Source: UBA7378 sp049611805 (GTDB lineage Bacteria > Pseudomonadota > Alphaproteobacteria > RS24). From it: 64,000 bases of DNA. Shown piece by piece: positions 17,479 through 25,242 of this stretch. The translations under genes and the position numbers were made by a program. Position 1 is the stretch's first letter, and each line of letters begins with the position of its first letter. The notes beneath the pieces were generated by a model, which searched no databases, was not told the DNA's origin, and saw only the letters and a list, made by a program, of their open reading frames with translations. The stretch spans positions 1 to 64,000 of the forward strand of contig JBMZAX010000007.1 in the NCBI GenBank assembly GCA_049611805.1. The letters run 5' to 3'.

Positions 17479-18174
17479 TTAGAAGCTAATGAAATAACCA
17501 ACGCGGAAATCGTCGCTTTCAAGATCTTTGTCTTTGGCAGCGGAGATGCCCCCACACGCTCCCGACGAGTAATCTCTAATATTCACGTCGCCATATTCTG
17601 TGCGGGTAAGTCCAGCGTAAAAGCCGCTAGTTTGAGACATGAAATATGTCCCCCCTATGCCTACTCGGATTGAAGTATCAGTGTTTTCGGCACCGCATGT
17701 TAATTGTGTCGCCCCAGTGAACGCTGCATGCGTCTCAATTTCAGCTTCTCCTATGCCACCAAGGATAAAAAATTCAAGTTGATCAGAGTAGGGAACTATG
17801 TAGAGCCCTTCCAGCATGATGTTTGTGACATCGGCATCACTAGACGAAGTCACTTGTGTTGCGGCTGCGCTGACGTAATTGATTACGCTTCCCGCCTCCA
17901 GGTCTGCTTGTTCATAGCGCAATGCTACAGCAATATTGGTATTGTATCTGTAGCCAAGACCAACTCCCCAAGATGTGTCGATATCGTCTGAAATTCCAGA
18001 GGTATAAATTGGAGCTTGGCCCGAGTTATCTTCAGGGCTTACGTCAGTACTTAGGTTTGTTGAGAAATCAACCGCGCCAAACCAGGTGCCCCCGGCATCT
18101 GCATGGTCGTCGGCAAAAGCTAAATTAGTTGTTAGCCCCATAGAAAATAGAATTACTAGGGAGTTTTTCAGCAT
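17479..18174 (-). CDS. Outer-membrane beta-barrel protein (OmpA/porin-like fold)
   Basis: A 231-residue exported protein. The signal peptide MLKNSLVILFSMGL... ends in AFA before DDHADAGG. The mature part alternates hydrophobic and polar residues in amphipathic strands (WGVGLGYRYNTNIAVALRYE, NIMLEGLYIVPY) and ends RVGYFISF, the C-terminal aromatic signal for BAM insertion. Two cysteines in loops may pair. The start at 18174 has GAGG 8 bases upstream; a longer opening to 18231 would put 19 charged residues before the signal. Codon use is AT-rich and unlike its neighbours. It is the only cargo of the tRNA-Pro(GGG) insert. Function beyond barrel is unknown. Confidence 0.85.
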   Translation of the reverse strand: MLKNSLVILFSMGLTTNLAFADDHADAGGTWFGAVDFSTNLSTDVSPEDNSGQAPIYTSGISDDIDTSWGVGLGYRYNTNIAVALRYEQADLEAGSVINYVSAAATQVTSSSDADVTNIMLEGLYIVPYSDQLEFFILGGIGEAEIETHAAFTGATQLTCGAENTDTSIRVGIGGTYFMSQTSGFYAGLTRTEYGDVNIRDYSSGACGGISAAKDKDLESDDFRVGYFISF

Positions 18175-18241
18175 TTTATTTACCTCATTTCGATTTAAAG
18201 ATTTTTTGAATTTAGTAAAATTTTTAATCAAAAGAAATAAA

Positions 18242-18247
18242 ATTATA
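18242..18247 (-). promoter_or_regulatory. Likely -10 box of the outer-membrane protein gene
   Basis: TATAAT on the minus strand, with GACTGA 16 bases upstream as a weak -35 match, in an AT-rich leader. It would start transcription about 60 bases before the ATG at 18174. Confidence 0.5.
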
Positions 18248-18370
18248 GTTCAAAAAATTAATGTCAGTCTTAGAAAACAATGCCCCATATCACGTTTTCG
18301 ACAAATTTTAGTAGGGTCAAAAATGCTGCGCCGGATTTAAAAATAGATTTTTGGCTGTGCCGGATGTAAG

Positions 18371-18392
18371 TCCCGCCGCTCCGACCATTTTT
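18371..18392 (+). repeat. Right attachment-site repeat (copy of tRNA-Pro GGG 3' end)
   Basis: Exact 22-bp copy of 17283-17304, including the CCA and following ATTTTT. The bases just before it (GGATGTAAG) faintly resemble the tRNA T-arm, suggesting a longer ancestral match. Confidence 0.8.
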
Positions 18393-18469
18393 ATGGCGTT
18401 TTTGATTACACCGGTGCTTGCAAATTGCTCGTCAAATGATAGTGTCGCGCGCAGTGAAAGGACTTCGCC

Positions 18470-18550
18470 ATGACTTCGATTTTGCCGATTGCCATTTTTA
18501 TCGTTGCCATCATTGCTCTGAATATCATTCAGTTCGGGCGGCCCGACTAG
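18470..18550 (+). CDS. 26-residue single-span membrane peptide
   Basis: A small frame reads ATG to TAG and encodes 26 residues: MTSILPIAIF, then IVAIIALNII and QFGRPD. It is a nearly uninterrupted hydrophobic helix with a polar tail, the right length for one membrane span. AAAGGA lies 10 bases before the ATG. It stands between the tRNA-Pro insert and the DUF2842 gene, near ctaA. I do not recognise a named family. The clear ribosome-binding site and clean transmembrane composition support a real gene; conservation must decide. Confidence 0.55.
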   Translation: MTSILPIAIFIVAIIALNIIQFGRPD

Positions 18551-18553
18551 GCT

Positions 18554-18778
18554 TTAATCCGGACGTTGCATCCACCAGATAAGCGCCGCCGCAGGCGGTG
18601 TCCATGCCAGACCCGTTATCAAATAGAAGAAAAACTCTGCCGCCCCGCCTTGTGGCACGCGGCCGCTGACGGCAATTGTCATGACAATCAGCGCGTAAAC
18701 AAACAGTAAAAGCAGCAGCCCGATAAGGCCGAGCAGCTTGCGCACACGCATGTGAAAAAGAGGTTTGCCGCGTTCCAT
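18554..18778 (-). CDS. DUF2842 family small membrane protein
   Basis: A 74-residue protein with two membrane helices: MRVRKLLGLIGLLLLLFVYALIV and EFFFYLITGLAWTPPAAALIWWM, ending in MQRPD. This arrangement and the terminal W-M-x-RPD match DUF2842, a family found in alphaproteobacteria with no known function. The start could be 18778 (MERGKPLF) or 18751 (MRVRKLL); neither has a strong ribosome-binding site. It faces away from ctaA. Confidence 0.75.
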   Translation of the reverse strand: MERGKPLFHMRVRKLLGLIGLLLLLFVYALIVMTIAVSGRVPQGGAAEFFFYLITGLAWTPPAAALIWWMQRPD

Positions 18779-18907
18779 GCGCCCTATATAGGGGCTTTTG
18801 GCTTGGGAGGCGAGGGATATTGGCGGCAAAAGCGGCAGTTCCCGCGCGCCGATTGGTCGCGCCTGCAAGTGCTATCGCCGGGCGGTGCGGGCGGTTATAC
18901 ATAAATC

Positions 18908-19960
18908 ATGAGTGAGTTTGCGATACCTGTGGCGCATCGGCGCCAACTGGCTTATTGGTTGTTTACCGTTGCCGGTTTTGTTGTGTTGATGGTGCTGGTC
19001 GGCGGTTTGACGCGGCTGACCGACAGTGGTTTGTCGATCACCGAATGGCAGCCGATTTCCGGCGCTCTGCCGCCCCTGAACGCGGCTGACTGGGAAATCG
19101 CTTTCGCAAAATATCGCGAAATTCCCGAATATCAGCTGGTCAATGCCGGCATGAGCCTTGAAGCCTTCAAGGTGATTTACTGGTGGGAGTGGGGGCACCG
19201 CCAATTGGGGCGTGTGGTCGGGCTGGTGTTTTTCCTGCCTTTCGTCGTGTTTCTGCTACAACGCAAAATTCCAAAACCGGCGCTTGGGTCCCTTCTGACC
19301 CTGTTTGCATTGGGCGGGCTACAGGGCTTTATGGGCTGGTATATGGTTCAAAGCGGGCTGACGGACAGGGTAGATGTCAGCCAATATCGCCTCGCCATGC
19401 ATTTGGGGCTGGCCTTGATCATATTCTCGTTTTGCCTGTGGATGGGGTTGCATTTTATCCGTGATGCGCGCCTGCCTGCTGCGGCCGGGCCCGGTGTTGC
19501 GCTCAGTGGCACAATCGCTGTTCTGGTGCTGGTGCAATCGCTTCTGGGCGCGCTGGTCGCCGGGCTTGATGCCGGCACCACCTATACCGATTGGCCGTTT
19601 ATGGATGGCGATGTCATACCGTCCGGCCTGTTTGACATGTCGCCCGCGGTCAGCAATTTGTTCGAAAGCCATTTAACCGTGCAGTTCAATCACCGTTTGG
19701 TGGCCTATGCGCTGACCCTTGCCGTTATCTGGCATGTTTTCCGGCTGTCGCGGGCGCAGACACCGAAGCCCGTTCTGGTGTCGGGCGCCTTGCTCGTGGC
19801 GGCTGTGTTGGGCCAGGGCGTTCTCGGCATTGTCACCTTGATGAATGCCGTGCCCCTGCCGCTTGGGGCGGCGCATCAGCTGGGTGCCGTGCTTGTTTTG
19901 GGGCTGGCCGTCACGCATTTGCATTATATGCGGTTTCCTGAGGCAGTTACGCTCAGGTAA
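18908..19960 (+). CDS. ctaA: Heme A synthase (COX15/CtaA)
   Basis: Oxidises the methyl group of heme O to the formyl group of heme A for cytochrome oxidase. The 350-residue membrane protein has eight predicted spans with the conserved histidine-bearing segments: LVGGLTRLTDSGLSITEWQP at the start, WWEWGHRQLGRVVG near residue 97, LAMHLGLALIIF, then VQFNHRLVAYALTLAV and GAAHQLGAVLVLG. The length and motifs fit the proteobacterial type 2 enzyme. Confidence 0.95.
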   Translation: MSEFAIPVAHRRQLAYWLFTVAGFVVLMVLVGGLTRLTDSGLSITEWQPISGALPPLNAADWEIAFAKYREIPEYQLVNAGMSLEAFKVIYWWEWGHRQLGRVVGLVFFLPFVVFLLQRKIPKPALGSLLTLFALGGLQGFMGWYMVQSGLTDRVDVSQYRLAMHLGLALIIFSFCLWMGLHFIRDARLPAAAGPGVALSGTIAVLVLVQSLLGALVAGLDAGTTYTDWPFMDGDVIPSGLFDMSPAVSNLFESHLTVQFNHRLVAYALTLAVIWHVFRLSRAQTPKPVLVSGALLVAAVLGQGVLGIVTLMNAVPLPLGAAHQLGAVLVLGLAVTHLHYMRFPEAVTLR

Positions 19961-20087
19961 TTATATACCTAAATTATAAGCTATTGTATTCGCTTGGGAA
20001 ATTTTACCTGTTTTTCATTGCATTTGGTGCGCGCTTTGGATACAAACTGTGCCAACGCGCGCGAGGCGCAAGAAACGGGGTGGAAAG

Positions 20088-20549
20088 ATGAAAACCTTTT
20101 CTGCAAAACCGGCTGATATCGACAAGAAATGGGTTTTGATTGACGCTGAAAACATGGTTGTCGGGCGGCTTGCCGCAGTTATCGCCACGCGGTTGCGGGG
20201 CAAGCATCTGCCAAGCTATACACCGCACATGGATTGTGGCGACAATGTTATCGTGATTAACGCCGACAAGGTTGTTTTCACCGGCAATAAGCGGTCGGAC
20301 AAAACCTATTACCGCCACACCGGTTATCCGGGCGGCATTAAGGAGACCACGCCTGAAAAACTGCTTGAAGGCAAGTTTCCCGAACGGGTTCTGGAACTGG
20401 CCGTCAAACGCATGTTGCCGCGCGGGCCTTTGGGACGTCAGCAATTGTCAAATATGCGCGTCTATGCCGGTACAGAACACCCGCACGAGGCGCAAGCCCC
20501 TGAAACGCTTGATGTTGCGGCGATGAATGCCAAGAATGTGAGGGCCTGA
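20088..20549 (+). CDS. rplM: 50S ribosomal protein L13
   Basis: Large-subunit protein of 153 residues. Landmarks are KTFSAKPADIDKKWVLIDAE, GRLAAVIATRLRGKH, GDNVIVINADKVVFTGNK and KRMLPRGPLGRQQLSNMRVYAG. ATG 20088 follows GGAAAG. Two bases separate its stop from rpsI; the pair is the universal L13-S9 operon. Confidence 0.98.
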   Translation: MKTFSAKPADIDKKWVLIDAENMVVGRLAAVIATRLRGKHLPSYTPHMDCGDNVIVINADKVVFTGNKRSDKTYYRHTGYPGGIKETTPEKLLEGKFPERVLELAVKRMLPRGPLGRQQLSNMRVYAGTEHPHEAQAPETLDVAAMNAKNVRA

Positions 20550-20551
20550 AT

Positions 20552-21034
20552 ATGTCAGAGACAAATCTCGAAAATCTGGACACGGCCTTGGCCGAAGAAG
20601 GTGTTGTGGTTGAACCGACAGCACCGGCGGAACCGCAAATCGACGCACAAGGGCGCACTTACGCCACCGGCAAACGCAAAAATGCCATTGCGCGCGTCTG
20701 GATCAAGCCGGGCAGCGGTGTCATTACGGTTAATGGCAGCGAAGAAACCAAATATTTTGCGCGGCCCGTATTGCGCATGATTGTCCGTCAACCTCTGGTT
20801 GCGGCGGCGCGCGACGGGCAGTTTGATGTTGTCGCCACGGTCAGCGGCGGTGGTCTTTCAGGGCAGGCGGGCGCGGTGCGTCACGGGCTGTCCAAGGCGC
20901 TCACCTATTATGAGCCGGCCTTGCGCGGCACGCTGAAATCCGGCGGTTTCCTGACACGCGACAGCCGCGTTGTGGAACGCAAAAAATACGGTCGCGCGAA
21001 AGCCCGTCGTAGCTTCCAGTTCTCGAAACGCTAG
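20552..21034 (+). CDS. rpsI: 30S ribosomal protein S9
   Basis: Small-subunit protein of 160 residues whose basic C-terminus reaches the decoding site. The core starts at GRTYATGKRKNAIARVWIKPG and ends KKYGRAKARRSFQFSKR. An acidic N-terminal extension of about 35 residues precedes it, as in other alphaproteobacteria. A terminator follows. Confidence 0.98.
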   Translation: MSETNLENLDTALAEEGVVVEPTAPAEPQIDAQGRTYATGKRKNAIARVWIKPGSGVITVNGSEETKYFARPVLRMIVRQPLVAAARDGQFDVVATVSGGGLSGQAGAVRHGLSKALTYYEPALRGTLKSGGFLTRDSRVVERKKYGRAKARRSFQFSKR

Positions 21035-21057
21035 CCTCTTTACCTATCCGGAAAAGA

Positions 21058-21083
21058 AAAAGGGGCTTTTCAGCCCCTTTTTT
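21058..21083 (+). terminator. Rho-independent terminator after rplM-rpsI
   Basis: A 10-bp stem (21058-21067 with 21072-21081) closes a TTTC loop and ends in a T-run to 21083. Confidence 0.93.
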
Positions 21084-21100
21084 GTTATTAATGACCGGCT

Positions 21101-21130
21101 TGATTCATGTTGATTCATGTCGATTCATGG
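21101..21130. repeat. Three 10-bp repeats upstream of fabZ
   Basis: TGATTCATGT occurs twice in tandem (21101-21120) followed by CGATTCATGG (21121-21130). The array ends 10 bases before the fabZ start and overlaps the ribosome-binding region. Confidence 0.75.
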
Positions 21131-21139
21131 GAGAAAAAG

Positions 21140-21610
21140 ATGACCGATTCGCTTCCCGGAACTTCAGTTAACATTCAGGAAATTCTTGATTTTCTGCCGC
21201 ATCGCTACCCGTTTTTGCTGGTAGACCGCGTCGAGGAAATGCAGGGCGAGGAAACCGCTGTCGGTATCAAAAATGTTACCTATAGCGAACCTTGGTTCAC
21301 CGGCCATTTTCCCGATCGTCCGGTATTTCCGGGCGTGCTTATCATTGAGGCGATTGCGCAAGTGTCGGCGATTTTGGTTATGCAAAACGCCAAATTGAAG
21401 GGCGAACCCATTATTGCCGACAAGATTTACTTCATGACGGCAGATAATGTGCGGTTTCGGCGGCCCGTTTTGCCCGGCGACCAGATGCGTATTCACGTCG
21501 AAAAAATCCGGCGGCGCGGTTGGGCTTATAAGTTTCGCGGACAGGTTTATGTTGGCGATGAACTTGCCGCCGAGGGTGAAATTATGGCTGTAAACCAAAG
21601 CGACGATTGA
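21140..21610 (+). CDS. fabZ: 3-hydroxyacyl-ACP dehydratase FabZ
   Basis: Dehydrates 3-hydroxyacyl-ACP in fatty acid elongation. The 156-residue hot-dog protein has ILDFLPHRYPFLLVDRV (catalytic His) and GHFPDRPVFPGVLIIEAIAQ (catalytic Glu). ATG 21140 follows GGGAGA; upstream in-frame codons from 21107 come from the 10-bp repeats and are not needed. It stands alone from the lpx genes it often accompanies and is 7 bp before argC. Confidence 0.96.
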   Translation: MTDSLPGTSVNIQEILDFLPHRYPFLLVDRVEEMQGEETAVGIKNVTYSEPWFTGHFPDRPVFPGVLIIEAIAQVSAILVMQNAKLKGEPIIADKIYFMTADNVRFRRPVLPGDQMRIHVEKIRRRGWAYKFRGQVYVGDELAAEGEIMAVNQSDD

Positions 21611-21617
21611 GGAAAAA

Positions 21618-22664
21618 ATGGGCGTGTCGCAAATCAATGTCGCCATTATAGGCGCTTCCGGTTACACCGGTGCCGATGCCGTGCGGTTGCTGGCAGCCCA
21701 TCCGCGCGCGCGCATTGCCGCGCTCACGGGCAATGCCCATGCCGGACGGGAACTGGCGGAAATATATCCGCAATTTGCCGATATTGACGTGCCGCCGCTG
21801 GCGCGCGCCGAAGATGTCGACTGGGCGGGCATTGACGCGGCGATTTGCGGCCTGCCGCATTCGACCGCGCAGGATGTGATTGCCCAAATTCCGGCCCATG
21901 TCCGGATTATCGACATGTCGGCCGATTTTCGTTTGCGCGATGCGAAGGTTTATAATGAATGGTATGGGCGCACGCATGACGCGCCGGATCTTCTGGCAGA
22001 TGCGGTTTACGGGCTCACCGAGCATTATCGCGCGCAAATCGCCTCGGCGCGTCTGGTGGCGTGCCCCGGCTGTTATCCGACCGCCGCTTTGACACTGCTG
22101 TTGCCGCTTGTGCAGGCGGGCTTGATTGAAACCGATGATTTGATTATCGACGCCAAATCCGGCGTCACCGGCGCCGGTCGCAGCCTCAAGGAGCAAAATC
22201 TGTTCAGCGAGGTGGCCGAGGCCGTGCATGCTTATGGCGTCGGGGCGCACCGGCATGCACCCGAAATCGAACAGGAAATTTCGCTGGCCGCAGGCCGGTC
22301 GGTCATGGTCAATTTCACGCCGCATCTGGTGCCGATGAACCGCGGCGAATATCTGTCTGTCTATGCGAAATCGGCCAAGGGTGCCAAGGCACAGGATATG
22401 GGCGCCTGTCTGCAAGCGCATTATGCCGATGCGCCGTTTGTGCGGGTGGCGCGCGAGGGGCTGGTGCCCGCGACACGGCATGTTCGCGGCTCGAATTTGT
22501 GCGAATTGGCCGCGTTTGACGACCGGTTGCCGGGGCGGGTTATTTTGTTCTCGGCGCTGGACAATCTGGTTAAAGGGTCGAGCGGACAGGCCGTACAAAA
22601 TTTGAACGTCATGTTCGGTTTTGACGAAACAGAAGGATTGCAACAGCAACCGCTTTACCCATAA
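21618..22664 (+). CDS. argC: N-acetyl-gamma-glutamyl-phosphate reductase
   Basis: NADPH-dependent third step of arginine synthesis. The 348-residue protein has the Rossmann motif IIGASGYTGADAVRLL near residue 10, the catalytic ACPGCYPTAAL (Cys about 152), AKSGVTGAGR and the histidine segment YGVGAHRHAPEIEQE. It follows fabZ closely in the same direction. Confidence 0.96.
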   Translation: MGVSQINVAIIGASGYTGADAVRLLAAHPRARIAALTGNAHAGRELAEIYPQFADIDVPPLARAEDVDWAGIDAAICGLPHSTAQDVIAQIPAHVRIIDMSADFRLRDAKVYNEWYGRTHDAPDLLADAVYGLTEHYRAQIASARLVACPGCYPTAALTLLLPLVQAGLIETDDLIIDAKSGVTGAGRSLKEQNLFSEVAEAVHAYGVGAHRHAPEIEQEISLAAGRSVMVNFTPHLVPMNRGEYLSVYAKSAKGAKAQDMGACLQAHYADAPFVRVAREGLVPATRHVRGSNLCELAAFDDRLPGRVILFSALDNLVKGSSGQAVQNLNVMFGFDETEGLQQQPLYP

Positions 22665-22744
22665 GCGCCTGCGACCATGAAAGGCCTTTAATTGGCCGCA
22701 ATTCGGTGGCATAGACGGGGAATTAAAGAGGCAAGAGAAGACTT

Positions 22745-23947
22745 ATGGCACAAGACTTTCAGCGTATTCAGCGTCTGCCGCCTTATGTGTTTGAGCAAGT
22801 CAACAAACTGAAGGCGCAAGCCCGCGCGCAAGGCAAAGACATTATTGATTTCGGCATGGGTAATCCGGATTTGCCGACGCCGGATCATATTGTTGAAAAG
22901 CTGGTCGAAACCGTTCGCAATCCGCGCACGCACCGATATTCGGCCTCCAAGGGTATTCCGGGTCTGCGAAAAGCGCAGGCGCGCTATTATGAGCGGCGTT
23001 TCGGCGTGAAACTCGACCCCGACACGGAAGTTATCGCCACGCTGGGCTCGAAAGAAGGCTTTGCAAATATGGCGCAGGCCATTACCGATCCGGGCGATGT
23101 TATCCTTGTGCCGAACCCGACTTATCCGATCCATGCTTTCGGCTTCATTATTTCCGGTGCAACCATTCGGCATTTGCCGTTGGAAGAGGGCGGCGATTTT
23201 TTCGCCGTGCTTGACCGTGCGGTTGCCAACAGCCACCCGACACCCAAGGCGCTGGTGCTGAATTTCCCCGCCAATCCGACGGCGGAAGTGGTGGATTTGG
23301 CGTTTTATAAAGAAGCGGTCGCTTATGCGAAAAAGCACGACATTATCCTTCTGTCCGACCTTGCCTATTCCGAGATTTATTTCGACGACAATGCGCCGCC
23401 GCCCTCAATCTTGCAGATAGACGGGGCCAAAGACGTTGCGGTTGAATTTACCTCGCTGTCGAAAACATTTTCCATGCCCGGCTGGCGCATGGGGTTTGCG
23501 GTCGGCAATGAGCGGCTTATCGGGGCATTGACGCGCATCAAATCCTATCTCGATTATGGTGCTTTCACGCCGATACAAGTGGCCGCTTCTGCGGCTTTGG
23601 ACAGTCCGGAAGAAGTAATTCGCGATATCCGGAATGTGTATAAGGAGCGGCGTGATGTTCTGATTGACGTGTTTTCGCGTGCCGGATGGGATGTGCCGTC
23701 GCCGCAAGCCACCATGTTTGCCTGGGCGCGCATTCCGCCATTGTTTAAGGGCATGACCTCGCTCGAATTTTCTTCATTGCTGTTGCAGGAAGCCGATATT
23801 GCGGTGTCGCCGGGTATTGGATTTGGCGAGTATGGCGACAATCATGTGCGCATTGCGCTGGTTGAAAACGAACAGCGCACCCGTCAGGCGGGCCGAAACC
23901 TGCGGCGGTTTATGGAAGAGCATTCGGAGAAACGGAAGACCGCATGA
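22745..23947 (+). CDS. alaC: Class I/II aminotransferase (AlaC-like)
   Basis: A 400-residue PLP aminotransferase. The fold is clear from DFGMGNPDLPTPDHIVE near residue 35, RYSASKGIPGLRKA, NFPANPTAEV and the PLP-lysine SLSKTFSMPGWRMGFAVG (Lys about 240). The closest recognisable family is the glutamate-pyruvate aminotransferase AlaC/YfdZ group, which in alphaproteobacteria often precedes hom. LL-diaminopimelate or aspartate aminotransferase activity cannot be excluded. The last codons overlap the hom start by 4 bp (ATGA). Confidence 0.85.
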   Translation: MAQDFQRIQRLPPYVFEQVNKLKAQARAQGKDIIDFGMGNPDLPTPDHIVEKLVETVRNPRTHRYSASKGIPGLRKAQARYYERRFGVKLDPDTEVIATLGSKEGFANMAQAITDPGDVILVPNPTYPIHAFGFIISGATIRHLPLEEGGDFFAVLDRAVANSHPTPKALVLNFPANPTAEVVDLAFYKEAVAYAKKHDIILLSDLAYSEIYFDDNAPPPSILQIDGAKDVAVEFTSLSKTFSMPGWRMGFAVGNERLIGALTRIKSYLDYGAFTPIQVAASAALDSPEEVIRDIRNVYKERRDVLIDVFSRAGWDVPSPQATMFAWARIPPLFKGMTSLEFSSLLLQEADIAVSPGIGFGEYGDNHVRIALVENEQRTRQAGRNLRRFMEEHSEKRKTA

Positions 23948-25212
23948 GCGGGTCGTTGCGGATAGGCTTGGCCGGTCTGGGAACGGTCGGTGTCGAGGTG
24001 GCCGGTCGGCTCCTGAGCGGGGCGGTGCCCGGCGTCACGCTGACAGCCGTTTGTGCGCGTGACAAGACGCGCGACCGCGGGCTTGATTTGTCGGGCGTAC
24101 GCTGGGTTGAGCAGCCGGTTGACCTGGCTGAGGCGGGCGATGTTGACCTTATTGTCGAACTGATTGGCGGCACGGGCGATCCGGCAGCCGCGCTGATTGA
24201 CGCTGCTCTGGCGGCGGGCAAGCCGGTGGTCACGGCCAATAAAGCGCTCTTGGCCGAACGCGCCATGCAACTGGCCGTGGTCAGCGAGGCAAGCGGCGCG
24301 TCATTGGCCTATGAAGCGGCTGTGGCCGGCGGTATTCCAATTATCAAAACCCTGCGCGAGGCACTGGCCGGCAATAAAATCAGCCGTGTCAGCGGCATTT
24401 TGAACGGCACGTGCAATTTCATATTGAGCCGGATGGAAAGCGACGGCGTGTCGTTTGAAGCGGCGTTGAAAGACGCTCAGGAACGCGGCTTTGCCGAAGC
24501 CGAGCCCGATCTCGACATTAGCGGCATGGATGCCGCACAGAAACTGGCACTGTTGGCGGGGCTGGCCTTCGGCGTACAACCCGATGTCTCGCAAATATCC
24601 GTCACCGGCATTGAGGCGATAACCGATCAGGATATTTCCTTTGCCGATGAGTTTAACAGCGTCATCCGCCTGATTGCCATTGCCGGTGAAACACCGGACG
24701 GGCTGGTGCAATGCGTTGCGCCAATGCTGGTCGCGCGCGGTCATGCTTTGGCACAGGTCAAAAATGAGCTGAACGCCGTTGCCATTGAAGCAAGCCCCGT
24801 CGGGCAATTGTTTTTGCAAGGGCCGGGTGCAGGCGGCGGGGCGACGGCGTCGGCGGTCTTGTCGGATATTGCTGATTTGGCACAAGGTTTCGGGCGAGCT
24901 GTTTTCGGTGGCGACGCGCTGAACATGCAAGCTGCGAAAGTGGCCGATTTGCCGCCGCAGGCGTGGTATTTGCGCCTCGCGCTGGCTGATGAGCCGGGCA
25001 GCATGGCATCTGTGACACAAGTTTTGGCCGAAAGCGGCGTATCGATTGAGGAAGTTGTGCAAAGATCCCGCAATGCGGGTGACACATATCTTCCTGTAGT
25101 GTTTATTACGCACAAAGTGGATGCGGCGCACTTGCGGGCGGCTTTGAGCAGTCTTGCCCGGCAGGATACAATCCGCAATCAGGTTCTGGCTCTGCCTGTT
25201 TTCGAGGCATAA
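23944..25212 (+). CDS. hom: Homoserine dehydrogenase
   Basis: Reduces aspartate semialdehyde to homoserine for threonine and methionine. The 422 residues contain the nucleotide-binding LGTVGVEVAGRLL, ANKALLAERAMQL, the homoserine dehydrogenase signature ISGMDAAQKLALLAGLAFG and a C-terminal ACT domain starting at LADEPGSMASVTQVLAESGVS. The ACT domain predicts allosteric inhibition by threonine. Overlaps the aminotransferase start and is followed by glpX. Confidence 0.96.
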   Translation: MSGSLRIGLAGLGTVGVEVAGRLLSGAVPGVTLTAVCARDKTRDRGLDLSGVRWVEQPVDLAEAGDVDLIVELIGGTGDPAAALIDAALAAGKPVVTANKALLAERAMQLAVVSEASGASLAYEAAVAGGIPIIKTLREALAGNKISRVSGILNGTCNFILSRMESDGVSFEAALKDAQERGFAEAEPDLDISGMDAAQKLALLAGLAFGVQPDVSQISVTGIEAITDQDISFADEFNSVIRLIAIAGETPDGLVQCVAPMLVARGHALAQVKNELNAVAIEASPVGQLFLQGPGAGGGATASAVLSDIADLAQGFGRAVFGGDALNMQAAKVADLPPQAWYLRLALADEPGSMASVTQVLAESGVSIEEVVQRSRNAGDTYLPVVFITHKVDAAHLRAALSSLARQDTIRNQVLALPVFEA

Positions 25213-25242
25213 ACCAAAAGAGCGGAGCAAATAGGAGAGGTT

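Larger units (their letters stand above)
17283..18392. mobile_element. Small integrated element or remnant at tRNA-Pro(GGG)
   Basis: The 22 bases 17283-17304, covering the 3' end of tRNA-Pro plus ATTTTT, recur exactly at 18371-18392. Between the copies the DNA is visibly AT-rich compared with its neighbours and carries a single gene, an outer-membrane beta-barrel protein on the minus strand with its own promoter and terminator. No integrase is present. This is what a tRNA-targeted island looks like after loss of most of its content, or a satellite mobilised in trans. Confidence 0.75.

Noticed and set aside
17300..18470. Second hidden integrase in the tRNA-Pro(GGG) insert
   Set aside because: No frame on either strand shows the His-x-x-Arg/Tyr recombinase pattern.
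21582..22712. 376-codon minus frame over argC
   Set aside because: Antisense shadow; argC carries intact Rossmann and catalytic motifs on the plus strand.
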